A DNA stretch of 36,826 bases from Betaproteobacteria bacterium (GCA_016868375.1 VGHA01000028.1:1-36826); one strand, 5' to 3'. Numbered from the stretch's first letter, positions 1 to 7,572 are shown. Program-made: numbers and translations. Notes: generated by a model not told the origin, from the sequence alone.

Positions 1-121
1 CTACTGGAAGACGCTGGTGTATGCCCTCATCCTGATGGCGGTGATTCTGGTTGTTCCCGGTGGGCTCACGGCGGTGTCGGGCCTCTGGAAACGTGAACTC
101 GCACCCAGGTCAGGCCGGTAA
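1..121 (+). CDS. livM: Branched-chain amino acid-type ABC transporter permease (LivM-like), C-terminal end only
   Basis: Only the last 39 codons are in the window, read from base 2 to a TAA at 119-121. The peptide has a hydrophobic segment (ALILMAVILVVPGGL) followed by a short basic tail, which is how LivM-type inner-membrane permeases end. The assignment rests mainly on context: the next two genes are the paired ATPases LivG and LivF, and the livG ATG follows the TAA with no gap. In this family LivM and LivH form the membrane channel for a hydrophobic or carboxylated substrate delivered by a periplasmic binding protein; those partners would lie upstream of the window. Confidence 0.7.
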   Translation, partial: YWKTLVYALILMAVILVVPGGLTAVSGLWKRELAPRSGR

Positions 122-943
122 ATGTCGAGCGAGGCAAGCGTCACGCATGTCGACCCCACTGAGGCGCGCAGCGCTGCAGTGATGCTGAGCGTGCAGGGTG
201 TTGGCAAGCGCTTTGGCGGCCTTGCCGCGCTATCCGATGTTTCCTTCACTGTCCACGAAGGCGAGCTGGTCGGTCTGGTCGGGCCAAACGGCGCGGGCAA
301 GTCAACGCTTTTCAACATCATTGCGGGTGTGTTTGCGCCCAGTGAAGGGCGAATCCTGCTCGAGGGGCGTGACATCACCGGGCTGCCAAGCCATAAGCTT
401 GCCCGGTTGGGGCTTGCTCGCACTTTCCAACTCGTCACCCTGTTTCCTGATCTGAGTGTTCTCGACAATGCGCTCCAGGCGCTGCATCGACATCAGCAGG
501 GGCGGTTCTTCGCGGGCCTTTTTCAGGCGCGTGCCTATCGGGAAGAGTCCGAGGGGTGGCGCGAGCGGGCGCGTGAGGCACTTGCCCTGCTGTCGCTTGA
601 GGCGCTGGCTGATCAGCCAGCGGCCGCGCTCCCATTGGGACAGGCGAAGCTGCTTGCTGTGGCGATTGCGCTCGCGACGCAGCCCCGCGTGCTGCTCCTG
701 GATGAGCCCGCTGCAGGTCTCTCGCACGAGGAATCCAGCAGGATGATGGACCTGATCGCTGAGCGCGTAAAAGGCCGCTGTTCGGTCGTCCTGGTTGAAC
801 ACAATATGCGGATCGTTCGTCGTTACTGCGACCGCGCAGTCGTGCTTCAGTTTGGCCGAAAAATTTTCGAGGGTGCCCCCGCCGACATGGTGCATGAACG
901 CGCCGTGGTGGATGCCTACCTGGGAACCGGAGACGGCGGATGA
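122..943 (+). CDS. livG: ABC transporter ATP-binding protein, LivG type
   Basis: This is a 273-residue cytoplasmic ATPase of the branched-chain amino acid / hydrophobic acid ABC transporter family. Visible motifs are Walker A GPNGAGKST at residues 54-62, Walker B LLLDEP at 191-196 and the switch His in VEHN near residue 227. The signature loop reads LPLGQ (170-174) instead of LSGGQ. The Gly-Gln is kept and the Ser is replaced by Pro. The LivG-characteristic long helical insert lies between Walker A and the signature. The first 20 residues extend beyond the usual start, so Met21 (base 182) is an alternative, but the ATG at 122 directly abuts the livM stop. The gene overlaps livF by 4 bases (ATGA at 940-943). 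The substrate cannot be read from the ATPase; the operon suggests an organic acid that is later converted to a CoA ester. Confidence 0.9.
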   Translation: MSSEASVTHVDPTEARSAAVMLSVQGVGKRFGGLAALSDVSFTVHEGELVGLVGPNGAGKSTLFNIIAGVFAPSEGRILLEGRDITGLPSHKLARLGLARTFQLVTLFPDLSVLDNALQALHRHQQGRFFAGLFQARAYREESEGWRERAREALALLSLEALADQPAAALPLGQAKLLAVAIALATQPRVLLLDEPAAGLSHEESSRMMDLIAERVKGRCSVVLVEHNMRIVRRYCDRAVVLQFGRKIFEGAPADMVHERAVVDAYLGTGDGG

Positions 944-1692
944 CGGCTGATGCTAAGCCCCATGTGTCGCCGCAGCAGGCTGGCCCTGCGCTGGTAATCG
1001 ACTCACTGGATGTGCGCTACGGCCAGGCCCGGGCGGTAAACGGCGCGTCGGTAACGGTTCCGGCGGGTAAGGTCATTGGCATTGTCGGGCCCAATGGCGC
1101 GGGCAAGTCATCACTGCTTAAAGCGGTATCAGCCTTGGTTCCCGTCACCGCCGGACGGATTCAGTTTGATGGACAGTCGCTGACAGGGCTGTCGCCCCGG
1201 GCGGTGGCAGAGTTGGGCATTGCGCATGTGCCAGAGGGCCGGCGCATCTTTGCCAAGATGACCGTGTACGACAACCTGCTGATGGGTGCGTATCTGCTGC
1301 CGGTCGCCCGACGCAACGATCTGCTGGACCGGGTGTTTACCGCCTTTCCTCGTCTGAAGGAGCGGCTTAAGCAGCCTGCCGGCAGCATGTCAGGCGGCGA
1401 GCAGCAGATGGTGGCAATCGGTCGCGCGTTGATGGGCAACCCCCGACTGATCATGGCCGACGAGGTATCTCAAGGGCTCGCACCCATCGTGGTTCAGGAG
1501 GTGTACCGACAGCTGTCGCGAATCGCGGCCGACGGTGTCGGCGTATTGCTGGTTGAGCAAAACGCCAGGCTCGCGTTTCAGCTCGCTTCCTATATTTACG
1601 TGATGGAGCAGGGGCGGGTTGCCACTGAGGGACTGGCCGCTGAACTCGCGCAGAGCGAGCACGTGAGAAACGCCTATCTCGGGCTTGACTGA
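940..1692 (+). CDS. livF: ABC transporter ATP-binding protein, LivF type
   Basis: This 250-residue ATPase is the second nucleotide-binding subunit of the transporter. It has Walker A GPNGAGKSS (residues 50-58), an intact signature MSGGEQQM (150-157) and Walker B LIMADE (170-175), where the usual Asp-Glu-Pro is Asp-Glu-Val. It ends its switch region with VEQN, the form usual in LivF rather than the VEHN of LivG. Because LivG here has the degenerate signature, this subunit carries the canonical one. It starts inside the livG stop (ATGA overlap) and its TGA directly abuts the ATG of the crotonase gene, so the two ATPases and the CoA-metabolism genes are almost certainly cotranscribed and translationally coupled. 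Confidence 0.92.
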   Translation: MTADAKPHVSPQQAGPALVIDSLDVRYGQARAVNGASVTVPAGKVIGIVGPNGAGKSSLLKAVSALVPVTAGRIQFDGQSLTGLSPRAVAELGIAHVPEGRRIFAKMTVYDNLLMGAYLLPVARRNDLLDRVFTAFPRLKERLKQPAGSMSGGEQQMVAIGRALMGNPRLIMADEVSQGLAPIVVQEVYRQLSRIAADGVGVLLVEQNARLAFQLASYIYVMEQGRVATEGLAAELAQSEHVRNAYLGLD

Positions 1693-2478
1693 ATGAGTAG
1701 CTCGGTCGTTACCCTGGACCAGGATGGTTCTATGGTGACCATCACGCTGAACCGGCCGCAGGTGCTCAACGCGATGGATGACGCGTTGCTCGAGGGCGTG
1801 GCTTACCAGCTGAGCGTGGCCAGGCAGCGAGCGGATTGTCGGGTGGTTGTGCTGCGTGGGGCGGGGCGCGTGTTCTGTGCGGGTGGCGATGTCGCCGACA
1901 TGCCCGTGTTGCGAACTGAACCGGAATACCGCAGCCGCCGGCTTGCGGCAGAGCAGGCTGTGGCGCGTGCGTTCCGACAGCTCGATCGCCCGATCATCGC
2001 TCAACTCCATGGCGCGGCAATTGGCGGAGGCTGCGTGCTGGCGGCGTTATGTGATTTGCGGGTGGCGGCCACCGGAACGCGGTTCAGTCTGCCCGAAGCG
2101 GCGTATGGCACCACCGCAAGCCTGGGTGGCATCTTCATGCTGACACGCATCGTTGGCCTGGGGCGGGCGTTCGAGCTGCTCTACCTCGGTGAAGCCTTCA
2201 GTGCGGAACGTGCCTACGAGATCGGTCTGGTCAATCGTGTGGTGGACGCGGCCCAGTTGGAGCCTGAGGTACTTCGGCTTGCCGCGCGGCTTGCTGAGCA
2301 GTTCCCGCGCGAAATGATGCTGACGCGCCGTGCGATTCTAGACGGGCTGGATATCGACTTCATGCGCGCCGCTGAGGTCGAAACGTACGCGGCCATGCGT
2401 GCTCACTTAAGCGGTGATGTAGTCGAGGGATTTCAAAGGGCCCGGCAGCGAATGCGTAAACCCACTGGTGCTCCATGA
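1693..2478 (+). CDS. Enoyl-CoA hydratase/isomerase (crotonase) family protein
   Basis: This 261-residue protein has the crotonase fold signatures: the oxyanion-hole segment FCAGGDVADM (61-70), HGAAIGGGC (106-114) and the LPE motif (133-135). Of the two glutamates used by classical enoyl-CoA hydratase (Glu144 and Glu164 in the rat enzyme), the second is present as Glu135 but the first is Val115, in GGGCVLA. It may therefore be an isomerase or another crotonase activity rather than a hydratase; this is inference from family knowledge. It sits between livF and an acyl-CoA synthetase, starts directly after the livF stop and overlaps the synthetase by 4 bases, so it probably acts on the CoA ester made from the transported acid. 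Confidence 0.88.
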   Translation: MSSSVVTLDQDGSMVTITLNRPQVLNAMDDALLEGVAYQLSVARQRADCRVVVLRGAGRVFCAGGDVADMPVLRTEPEYRSRRLAAEQAVARAFRQLDRPIIAQLHGAAIGGGCVLAALCDLRVAATGTRFSLPEAAYGTTASLGGIFMLTRIVGLGRAFELLYLGEAFSAERAYEIGLVNRVVDAAQLEPEVLRLAARLAEQFPREMMLTRRAILDGLDIDFMRAAEVETYAAMRAHLSGDVVEGFQRARQRMRKPTGAP

Positions 2479-4088
2479 TCACCCCTTCCATCGATCGGCT
2501 GGGTGACTTGCCACAGGCTGCGTCGCAGCGGTTCGGTGCACGCGAAGCGGTTCTGTTTGAGTCTCAGCGCGTGTCGTTTAACGAGCTTGCCATCGGTGTC
2601 AACGATTGCGCTAAGGGGTTGCTGGCCAAGGGTATTGCGGCGGGTGACCGTGTTTTGATTTTCGTTCCCAATTGCATTCGCTGGCTGCATCTGTTTTATG
2701 CCGTGGCTGCAATTGGCGCGGTAGCCGTTCCTGTCAACACCCGATTGCGTCGGGACGATCTGGCCTACCTTATCACCCAGTCAGGCGCCAGCGCACTGTT
2801 TATTTCCGATCAAATTGCGGGAGTCGATGCGCCAGCCATGGTGCTCGACCTGTTAAGTGCAAGCCCCGACACGGCGCTTCCCACTGGGCGGTTTCCACAC
2901 TTGCGACTGCTGGTGTCCACCGCTGACGCCGACCACGGCCCCGTTACAGGCTGGCGGTCACTGCTCGAAGCGGGAGGTTCGCTTGCAGAGCACATCCTTG
3001 ATGAACGCCGGGACGCGGTCAGGGCATCGGATCCTGCCTTAATCCTGTACACCTCTGGCACGACGGGTGCGCCGAAGGGCGCAGTGCATTCGCACGCCAT
3101 GATTCAAACCGTGGCCGATGGCGCCAACCGGCTGGGCATTACCTCGCGTGATGTGCTGCTGCTGTTCATGCCGCTCTTTCACAGCATGGGGCTCTATCTG
3201 GCTGGAATGATGTTTCTGGTGACGGGCTCCCGGCTGGTTCTGTCAGCGCGATTTGATGCCGGCCTGGAGCTGCAGCGTATTGAACAGGAGAAGGTCACTG
3301 TCACCTTCGGGTTCGATACCCATTTCCATGATCTGCTGGCTCACGCGGATTTCGAGCGAAGAAACCACGCCAGTCTTCGTATTGCAATGGTGCCTGCGGG
3401 CTCGCCTGGCGCCGAGCCCATTGCGCGTCGGGTCAACCGGGAACTGTGCCGCAGCTTCAGCGGCTATGGCAGCTCTGAATGCGGCACCGGGATTGCTCTC
3501 AGTTTTCTTGATGCCTCCGAAGGCGAGCGCTGCCTGGGCTCGGGTTATCCGATGCCGGGCTACGAGTTCAAGGTCTGCGATCCGCAGACCGGGGCGGGTC
3601 TGCCACCCGACACACTGGGCGAGTTGCGGATTCGCGGCTATGGCGTGATGCAGGGCTACTACGCAAACTCCGAGCAGACGCAGGCCGCATTCGATCCGGA
3701 TGGGTTTTTTCGAACCGGCGACAGTGCACTGATCGACCAGGCGGGGTTCGTTCGGTACCTGGGGCGCTACAAGGATATGCTGAAGGTGGGCGGCGAAAAC
3801 GTAGATCCCGCCGAGGTTGAGGCATTCCTGTCTACGATGCCGGGTCTGGAGACGGCCAGAGTGGTGGGTCTACCGGATTCGAGGCTGGGTGAAGTGGCTG
3901 CCGTGTGTGTGTTGGAAGGCCATGAAGCGCCTGACATCGCGGCAATTCGCGATTTCTGTGGCGGCCGAATCGCAAGCTTCAAGATTCCCAGGCGCGTGGT
4001 CAGGGTTCCAGGCTTTCCGATGACGCCCACCGGAAAGCTTCAGCGGTCTGAGCTTCGGAAACTGGCGGAAAGCGCACCAGCGGCCTGA
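2475..4088 (+). CDS. AMP-dependent acyl-CoA synthetase/ligase
   Basis: This 537-residue enzyme belongs to the ANL adenylating superfamily. It would activate a carboxylic acid to acyl-AMP and then to acyl-CoA in the cytoplasm. The phosphate-binding loop YTSGTTGAPKG is at residues 192-202, the YGSSECG adenine/substrate motif is in the middle, the FFRTGD motif and GRYKDMLKVGGENV hinge follow, and the catalytic lysine is Lys521 in PTGKLQR. Length is normal. It is the last gene of the liv-crotonase-synthetase operon, with an ATGA overlap to the crotonase. The pairing of a Liv-type transporter with a ligase is typical of uptake and activation of aromatic, alicyclic or medium-chain acids. Which acid cannot be told from the sequence. 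Confidence 0.92.
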   Translation: MITPSIDRLGDLPQAASQRFGAREAVLFESQRVSFNELAIGVNDCAKGLLAKGIAAGDRVLIFVPNCIRWLHLFYAVAAIGAVAVPVNTRLRRDDLAYLITQSGASALFISDQIAGVDAPAMVLDLLSASPDTALPTGRFPHLRLLVSTADADHGPVTGWRSLLEAGGSLAEHILDERRDAVRASDPALILYTSGTTGAPKGAVHSHAMIQTVADGANRLGITSRDVLLLFMPLFHSMGLYLAGMMFLVTGSRLVLSARFDAGLELQRIEQEKVTVTFGFDTHFHDLLAHADFERRNHASLRIAMVPAGSPGAEPIARRVNRELCRSFSGYGSSECGTGIALSFLDASEGERCLGSGYPMPGYEFKVCDPQTGAGLPPDTLGELRIRGYGVMQGYYANSEQTQAAFDPDGFFRTGDSALIDQAGFVRYLGRYKDMLKVGGENVDPAEVEAFLSTMPGLETARVVGLPDSRLGEVAAVCVLEGHEAPDIAAIRDFCGGRIASFKIPRRVVRVPGFPMTPTGKLQRSELRKLAESAPAA

Positions 4089-4118
4089 CGGTAAAGGTCC
4101 GGCTGAGATGGTTGGCCA

Positions 4119-5741
4119 CTACGACAAGGGCTCGGTGCTTACCCAGTGGGTCGATGAAGCCTGCGGAATGATCAGCGGGGTCACGCCATCAACGTAAGTT
4201 GAGCGCGCCGACGCCACCCAGTTCCCCTGTAACGCTTCGCTAGATCCATCAGGCCGGTAGAGGTTGGCTTGATCGTTGTACCCGATCGCAATGATCGGGC
4301 GTTGAAGCTCGATTGCCGCCAGAGCCAGCGAGTGGAAGGTTCCCCATCCCTCTTGGCTTGGCTTGCGAACATTGAGTCCGCGACCGATTTCGTTAACGGC
4401 TGCAGTGAGAAACGCAAGCGTGCTCTGTGCGTCAACAGCCGACCCATCGTCCCTCCGGGTCAGCGCGATCTGCTGCGCGTCGGTGAGCGAAAGCGCCCGT
4501 TTCAACAGCCGTTCCCGAAGAGCCATCGCCGGCTGCGCATCGGTGTCTGGCGCACCCAGACCAGCGGCGTGCGCGATCGCCGCATACAGGCAGTGACCGT
4601 CATCTGGAATCGGGGTGGTTTTCAGGTTCAGGGTCCGCAGCTTGCCAACGATCGCATCCGTTCTTCTCTCCAAGAGATCCATCTCGCCCGCCGCCGAGCG
4701 CGCCAGTACGTTCTCCTGTTCGTCAATCACCTTAAGCGCTACTTCGATGGTGCCGTGCCTTTTCAGCATGGCCTGCGTCAACGCAAACGCGGGTAGCGCC
4801 TCGGCATCACCTGCATTGGGTAAATAGTCGGCCTTCAGCTCCGAAAAAAACGCTCCGTTATCACGTGCAATCGTCTCGAGTTTTGCAAACAACTCGCCCT
4901 CCAATGACAACGCTTCGCTATCGCTCGGAGCGCCGATCTGGTCCACCTCAAACACAGGGTCGTCCTGACCCCCGATCGAACCGTCACTGTCCTGATCGAG
5001 CGCCGCCTTGCGACTATCCGCCTGTTGGTGATCCTGGTGGACCTGCTCCTGCCGCTGATCCGTTTGCGGGCGCTCGTGCGTCCGCTTCTCTGTCAGGAGG
5101 TTGTCACGGATCTGACCGATCAATTTTCGGGCCCGCTCGGAAACACCTTGTGTGGTGTCGAGGAAGCGAGACAGCACCAGATCAATGTCCTCATCAGACT
5201 GGAGACCGGTAGTCAGCTTTGGCAGTGCTGACCATGATGCGCCTGGCTTGGGGGCTGATGAGACTGGCGGCTGTCCTGGCGTGAGTGCGGACTTAGGTGC
5301 GGAGCTGGATGTGGCAGGTGGCTTCGGCGTTTGCGTTACCGATGAAGGACTGCTTACGAATGCGTTCTCGCGCAGAAAGATGTCTCGTTGGCTACCAGCC
5401 AGGGATTTTCCGTCGAGTGTGAAGTTGCGCGCCGACTCAGCCGGGCGGCGAAAATCGCCACCGTCAGCGAAGCGCGCTTTAGTCAGATCGCCCGAATTCA
5501 CCTTGAACTGATACTTGGCAAGCTTTTCGGGCTCGCCATAGACGATGACGTCTACACGCCCGCCCCCCTTGTCCTTGAGACGAAAGAACGTACCGTCGTC
5601 GGCCTTGAAGCCTGCAAGCGGGCCATCCTTGTTTCGGTCAGCGTAGTTCAACGCGTAGCTTTTCGCGCCCAGATCGATGTCCTGCCCCCCGATACGAACC
5701 TTCACCGGGCCGTTGAAGCTGAACGTAAGCTTGTCGGTCAT
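4119..5741 (-). CDS. Putative type III secreted effector with C-terminal OTU-like cysteine protease domain
   Basis: This 540-residue protein is not one I can name. Residues about 370-540 look like an ovarian-tumour (OTU) cysteine protease: PDDGHCLYAAIAHA (379-392) matches the OTU nucleophile motif D-G-N-C-L-F/Y with Cys384 and Asp381, WGTFHSLALAA (466-476) resembles the conserved central helix region, and THWVS (531-535) supplies the C-terminal catalytic His532 followed by an aromatic. OTU enzymes cleave ubiquitin from proteins in eukaryotes, and bacteria that carry them usually deliver them into host cells. Residues 1-120 are a probable beta-rich domain without a recognised motif. Residues 130-175 are a Pro/Ser/Thr/Lys-rich linker, 220-250 are Gln/His/Asp-rich, and 275-370 are predicted helical. 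There is no Sec signal peptide or membrane segment. The gene starts 8 bases after a CesT-type chaperone gene, the standard effector layout, with a weak GAGAG ribosome site. Spot counts gave 50% GC at 4801-4920, lower than an aroE line (70% at 6601-6660), which hints at transfer. Confidence 0.72.
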   Translation of the reverse strand: MTDKLTFSFNGPVKVRIGGQDIDLGAKSYALNYADRNKDGPLAGFKADDGTFFRLKDKGGGRVDVIVYGEPEKLAKYQFKVNSGDLTKARFADGGDFRRPAESARNFTLDGKSLAGSQRDIFLRENAFVSSPSSVTQTPKPPATSSSAPKSALTPGQPPVSSAPKPGASWSALPKLTTGLQSDEDIDLVLSRFLDTTQGVSERARKLIGQIRDNLLTEKRTHERPQTDQRQEQVHQDHQQADSRKAALDQDSDGSIGGQDDPVFEVDQIGAPSDSEALSLEGELFAKLETIARDNGAFFSELKADYLPNAGDAEALPAFALTQAMLKRHGTIEVALKVIDEQENVLARSAAGEMDLLERRTDAIVGKLRTLNLKTTPIPDDGHCLYAAIAHAAGLGAPDTDAQPAMALRERLLKRALSLTDAQQIALTRRDDGSAVDAQSTLAFLTAAVNEIGRGLNVRKPSQEGWGTFHSLALAAIELQRPIIAIGYNDQANLYRPDGSSEALQGNWVASARSTYVDGVTPLIIPQASSTHWVSTEPLS

Positions 5742-5749
5742 AAGTGCTC

Positions 5750-6226
5750 TCAGCCGCGCAGTGCGGACATCGGAAGGGGGACTAAGTTGCTGACCTCAGT
5801 CGGCTGGCTCTGCCATCGGCTTCGCCAGTGACGCGCAGTATCCGCAAACCGGATGAACCAGTTGACGGCAAAGTCGGTATCGACAGAAGCCAGTTCAAGC
5901 GCTGCACAAAGGAAAACGATTCGGGAATCAGGGTCGAGAGATAACGATTCCCCGCGGGTTCCCTGAAACAGGAAATTCGCGGCAAGCAGAGACCTGGCAG
6001 CACTGCCTGAAGCGTCCTCACCCAGCGGGCCAAGGGGCGCAAGCAGCAGCACCTGGCCCGATTCGGCATCGGCCTCTATTTAGATGTCGATCTCACCCGC
6101 CGCCGACAGACAACAGACATTCTGGTTGTTGAGTGTCAGTGAGGGCAGACCTGCCTGCTCTGCAATTGCCGCAAGAAATGGCTGGGTATCGATGATAGTG
6201 CTCCAGATTGACGCTTGCGAGATCAC
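5750..6226 (-). pseudogene. CesT-family type III secretion chaperone gene interrupted by an in-frame TAA
   Basis: Read on the minus strand from GTG at 6226-6224, the frame gives 48 residues (including AEQAGLPSLTLNNQNVCCL) and then TAA at 6082-6080. The same frame continues without a shift for 109 more residues to TGA at 5752-5750. Together they make one approximately 158-codon protein, the usual size of class I type III chaperones. The downstream half has the family pattern: VLLLAPLG, then RSLLAANFLFQGTRG, then SLSLDPDSRIVFLC, then a final amphipathic helix with RFADTARHWRSRW. The GTG overlaps the DUF1330 stop (GTGA) and the gene ends 8 bases before the OTU gene. TAA is a normal stop elsewhere in the window, for example the lldD-like and S49 genes, so recoding is unlikely. 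A single change from CAA, GAA or AAA would explain the lesion. A restart at GTG 6052 would give only a 100-residue C-terminal piece. Confidence 0.75.
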
Positions 6227-6516
6227 ACGCCTTCAATGATTCGCATGTCGCGCACCACCGCGTTATTGCCGAGCGCTTTGAGTGCGGCCTGATACCCCGG
6301 CGTGCTGTAGGTGGCAAGCGCGGTTTCCAGGCTATCGAATTCGACGACCACGGTGCGTTGCATCAGCCCGTGCTCTTTCACCGCGGCGGGCATGCCACGC
6401 ACTAAAAACCTGCCGCCTGCTGCCTGAATGCTGGGGCCGGCGAGCTTCGCGTATTCCGCAAGTGCATCAGTGTTGTTGATCTCTCGGTAGGCATTGATCC
6501 AATAGGCTTTCGGCAT
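6223..6516 (-). CDS. DUF1330 domain protein
   Basis: This 97-residue protein opens with MPKAYWINAYREI and continues with the LAGPSIQAAGGRFLVRG and VVVEFDSLETALATY segments typical of DUF1330, a small ferredoxin-like alpha/beta dimer family related to antibiotic-biosynthesis monooxygenase folds. The biochemical role of DUF1330 is not established. A strong ribosome site (CAGGAGA) lies 7 bases before the ATG. Its stop overlaps the GTG start of the broken chaperone gene, so the chaperone and OTU genes appear to be translated in its wake. It follows the aroE-like gene by 70 bases on the same strand. Whether it belongs functionally with the effector locus or is simply the neighbouring chromosomal gene cannot be told. 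Confidence 0.85.
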   Translation of the reverse strand: MPKAYWINAYREINNTDALAEYAKLAGPSIQAAGGRFLVRGMPAAVKEHGLMQRTVVVEFDSLETALATYSTPGYQAALKALGNNAVVRDMRIIEGV

Positions 6517-6586
6517 GGCGTGATCTCCTGATTGACGAACGATCGGCAGAATCCATCAACCCGACACGGTTGGCAAGACCCCGCCT

Positions 6587-7429
6587 TCAAAACGTGGCGA
6601 GAACCCGCTTCCGAAGCGCGTCCGACACCTGCGGGCGCACGCCGAACCAGGCTTCGAAGGCAGGAACCGCCTGGTGCAGCAGCATGCCCAACCCGTTGAC
6701 AACGGTGTTGCCGCGCAAGCGGGCTTGAGCAAGGAGTGGTGTCTCGAGCGGCACATAAATCAGATCACTCACCAGGGCTTGCCGCGGAAGCGCATCAAGG
6801 TTCAACTCAAGCGCAGGCTGGCCGTACATGCCCTGATTGGTTGAGTTGACCAGGAGCGCTGCGCCCTCAAGGGCGTGGTGTCGCTGTGTCCAGTCGTGCA
6901 CCTGCACCCTGATGCGATCGATGTCGGCCAGCTGCTCGGCTTTGTCGCGCGTACGGTTGATCAGCCGGATCTCATGCACCCCCTGCTCGAGCAGCGCGCA
7001 CACCACCGCCCGGGCTGCGCCCCCCGCGCCCAGGACCACGGCGGGGCCATCGACCGCCTGCCAATGGGGTCGTTCATCGCGAAGGCTTTGTATGAAACCC
7101 TCAGCATCAAAATTGAAACCGTGCAGCGAGCCGTTTTCCTGGACCACGATGCAGTTGATCGCGCCGATTCGTTGCGCAAGCGGGCTGAGGCTGTCCATCA
7201 AGCCCATCGCTGCGAGCTTGTGCGGCTGAGTAATGTTGCAGCCGGCAAGGCCTAGCGCGGAGAGGCCCCGGACGGCGTCTTCAACGCGATCGATGCGAAC
7301 GGGAAAATGTCCGTAGGCGGCATTGAGGCCGTGTTCCTGAATCCAGTGGTTGTGGATGATCGGCGAGCGCGACTGCAGCACCGGCATTCCCATGACGCCC
7401 GCGAGCCGGAAGGGTTTGTTGTCTAGCAT
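6587..7429 (-). CDS. aroE: Shikimate dehydrogenase family protein (AroE-like)
   Basis: This is a 280-residue NADP-type dehydrogenase. AroE reduces 3-dehydroshikimate to shikimate in aromatic amino acid synthesis. The substrate domain keeps the SRSP motif (20-23) and the catalytic Lys71 in NITQPHK, and Asp108 is present. The nucleotide-binding loop GAGGAAR is at 134-140, followed by INRT, and the C-terminal GLGMLLHQAVPAFEAWFG is a family hallmark. Two motif residues deviate: NVTIPHK reads NITQPHK and the conserved NTD reads NFD at 106-108. These changes sit next to the substrate pocket, so a second, more typical AroE elsewhere in the genome would be no surprise. The overall sequence resembles the alphaproteobacterial-type AroE branch. 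The gene runs divergently from the alpha-hydroxy-acid dehydrogenase gene, with 143 bases between. Confidence 0.85.
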   Translation of the reverse strand: MLDNKPFRLAGVMGMPVLQSRSPIIHNHWIQEHGLNAAYGHFPVRIDRVEDAVRGLSALGLAGCNITQPHKLAAMGLMDSLSPLAQRIGAINCIVVQENGSLHGFNFDAEGFIQSLRDERPHWQAVDGPAVVLGAGGAARAVVCALLEQGVHEIRLINRTRDKAEQLADIDRIRVQVHDWTQRHHALEGAALLVNSTNQGMYGQPALELNLDALPRQALVSDLIYVPLETPLLAQARLRGNTVVNGLGMLLHQAVPAFEAWFGVRPQVSDALRKRVLATF

Positions 7430-7572
7430 GTTGGAGATTGAAGTGTTGAGCTGATTACCGGGTGTCGGCTTCCTGCCGCGTGGATGATCTCATGACCTGC
7501 GGCCTCTGAGGCTCTGTGATGCGCGAGCAGGCTGCGCTACCATTCAGCCGACGTCGTCACTGAGCGTTTGCC

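Noticed and set aside
4269..5831. Plus-strand open frames opposite the OTU gene
   Set aside because: The minus-strand frame contains coherent catalytic motifs and proper spacing to the chaperone; the plus-strand frames show none.
6080..6082. Stop-codon recoding (TAA read as an amino acid) in the chaperone
   Set aside because: TAA ends other clearly normal genes here (for example at 8719-8721 and 32143-32145), and TAA is not a selenocysteine or pyrrolysine codon.
6093..6317. 74-codon minus-strand frame between the chaperone and DUF1330
   Set aside because: It is out of frame with both DUF1330 and the chaperone N-terminus and its composition is that of a shifted reading.
4089..7572. Mobile-element borders (transposase, integrase, inverted repeats, tRNA) around the chaperone-OTU locus
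   Set aside because: None was found by eye; acquisition is suggested only by spot GC counts and function, so no mobile element is annotated.
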